Shown here in pieces: positions 6,532-6,622 of a stretch of 6,622 nucleotides of DNA (positions within the stretch are counted from its first letter, which is position 1; every line of letters begins with the position of its first letter). The DNA comes from Spirochaetota bacterium (GTDB lineage: Bacteria > Spirochaetota > UBA4802 > UBA5368). Location: the NCBI GenBank assembly GCA_017998475.1, contig JAGODA010000178.1, positions 1-6,622 of the forward strand, read 5' to 3'. Both the position numbers and the translations under genes were made by a program. Below the pieces are notes generated by a model, which searched no databases, was not told the DNA's origin, and worked only from the letters and a program-made list of their open reading frames with translations.

Positions 6532-6544
6532 TAATTATTTCCCG

Positions 6545-6562
6545 AAAACCGCCGCGTGGCGG
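6545..6562 (-). terminator. Possible weak intrinsic terminator upstream of rpoN
   Basis: Read on the minus strand, CCGCC (6562-6558), a four-base ACGC loop and GGCGG (6553-6549) form a perfect five-pair GC stem followed by TTTT (6548-6545). This could end transcription of a gene upstream of the window. The stem is short and the T-run is only four long, in GC-rich DNA where such palindromes arise by chance. The surrounding 6447-6622 shows no recognisable gene on either strand. Confidence 0.3.
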
Positions 6563-6622
6563 CGGCAGGAACACCGGATGAGGCCGGCCGGCGGGCGACG
6601 GGGATGATGAGGCCCCTCCCCG

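Noticed and set aside
6563..6622. Possible 3' end of an upstream minus-strand gene
   Set aside because: All three minus-strand frames are open here simply because of high GC, and none gives a recognisable protein tail, so no gene can be supported.
1..6622. CRISPR arrays, tRNA or rRNA genes, insertion sequences, phage genes
   Set aside because: I saw no direct-repeat series, no tRNA-like or rRNA segments, no transposase-like protein and no terminal inverted repeats; the window is almost fully occupied by the eight genes.

Overview
The window is a single, tightly packed block of eight genes, all on the minus strand, so transcription runs from high to low coordinates. The gene set (sigma-54, long-form HPF, HprK, and an HPr carrying both His15 and Ser46, followed by exported proteins and an NtrY-type kinase) suggests a diderm, GC-rich bacterium. 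A spirochaete (Leptospira-like lineage or an uncultured Spirochaetota) or a deltaproteobacterium-like lineage fits best. This is inferred from gene order and protein style, not from a phylogenetic marker.

Region by region, in transcription order. Positions 6622-6447 are non-coding or undecidable. They hold a GC hairpin followed by TTTT (possible terminator of an upstream gene) and a weak sigma-70-like promoter. Next come rpoN (6446-4995, sigma-54), hpf (4998-4195, a ribosome hibernation factor of unusual length), hprK (4179-3220, HPr kinase/phosphorylase) and ptsH (3227-2964, HPr). Two related membrane proteins with a PGLGQ motif follow (2959-2300 and 2346-1747). Then comes an exported DUF4390-type protein (1747-1190). 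Last is an NtrY-like membrane sensor kinase (1168 to the edge), which the window cuts just before its expected phospho-acceptor histidine.

Adjacent genes overlap or are separated by at most 21 nt (ATGA at rpoN/hpf, 15 nt at hpf/hprK, 8-nt overlap at hprK/ptsH, 4 nt at ptsH/first PGLGQ gene, up to 47-nt overlap between the two PGLGQ genes, TAATG at the next junction, 21 nt before the kinase). This indicates one operon with translational coupling. The first half is the widespread rpoN-hpf-(ptsN)-hprK-HPr regulatory cluster, here without ptsN between hpf and hprK. The second half joins it to a membrane-sensing module in which a DUF4390 protein precedes an NtrY-like kinase, a pairing also known from betaproteobacteria. 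Since NtrY-type kinases usually work with sigma-54-dependent response regulators, the operon may carry both the sigma factor and the sensor that feeds it.

The points most worth a second look are: (1) HPF appears to contain two tandem copies of the C-terminal dimerisation domain; (2) a tandem pair of PGLGQ membrane paralogues sits between HPr and DUF4390; (3) the DUF4390-NtrY module is physically joined to the rpoN operon. The long plus-strand open frames are antisense shadows of these genes.
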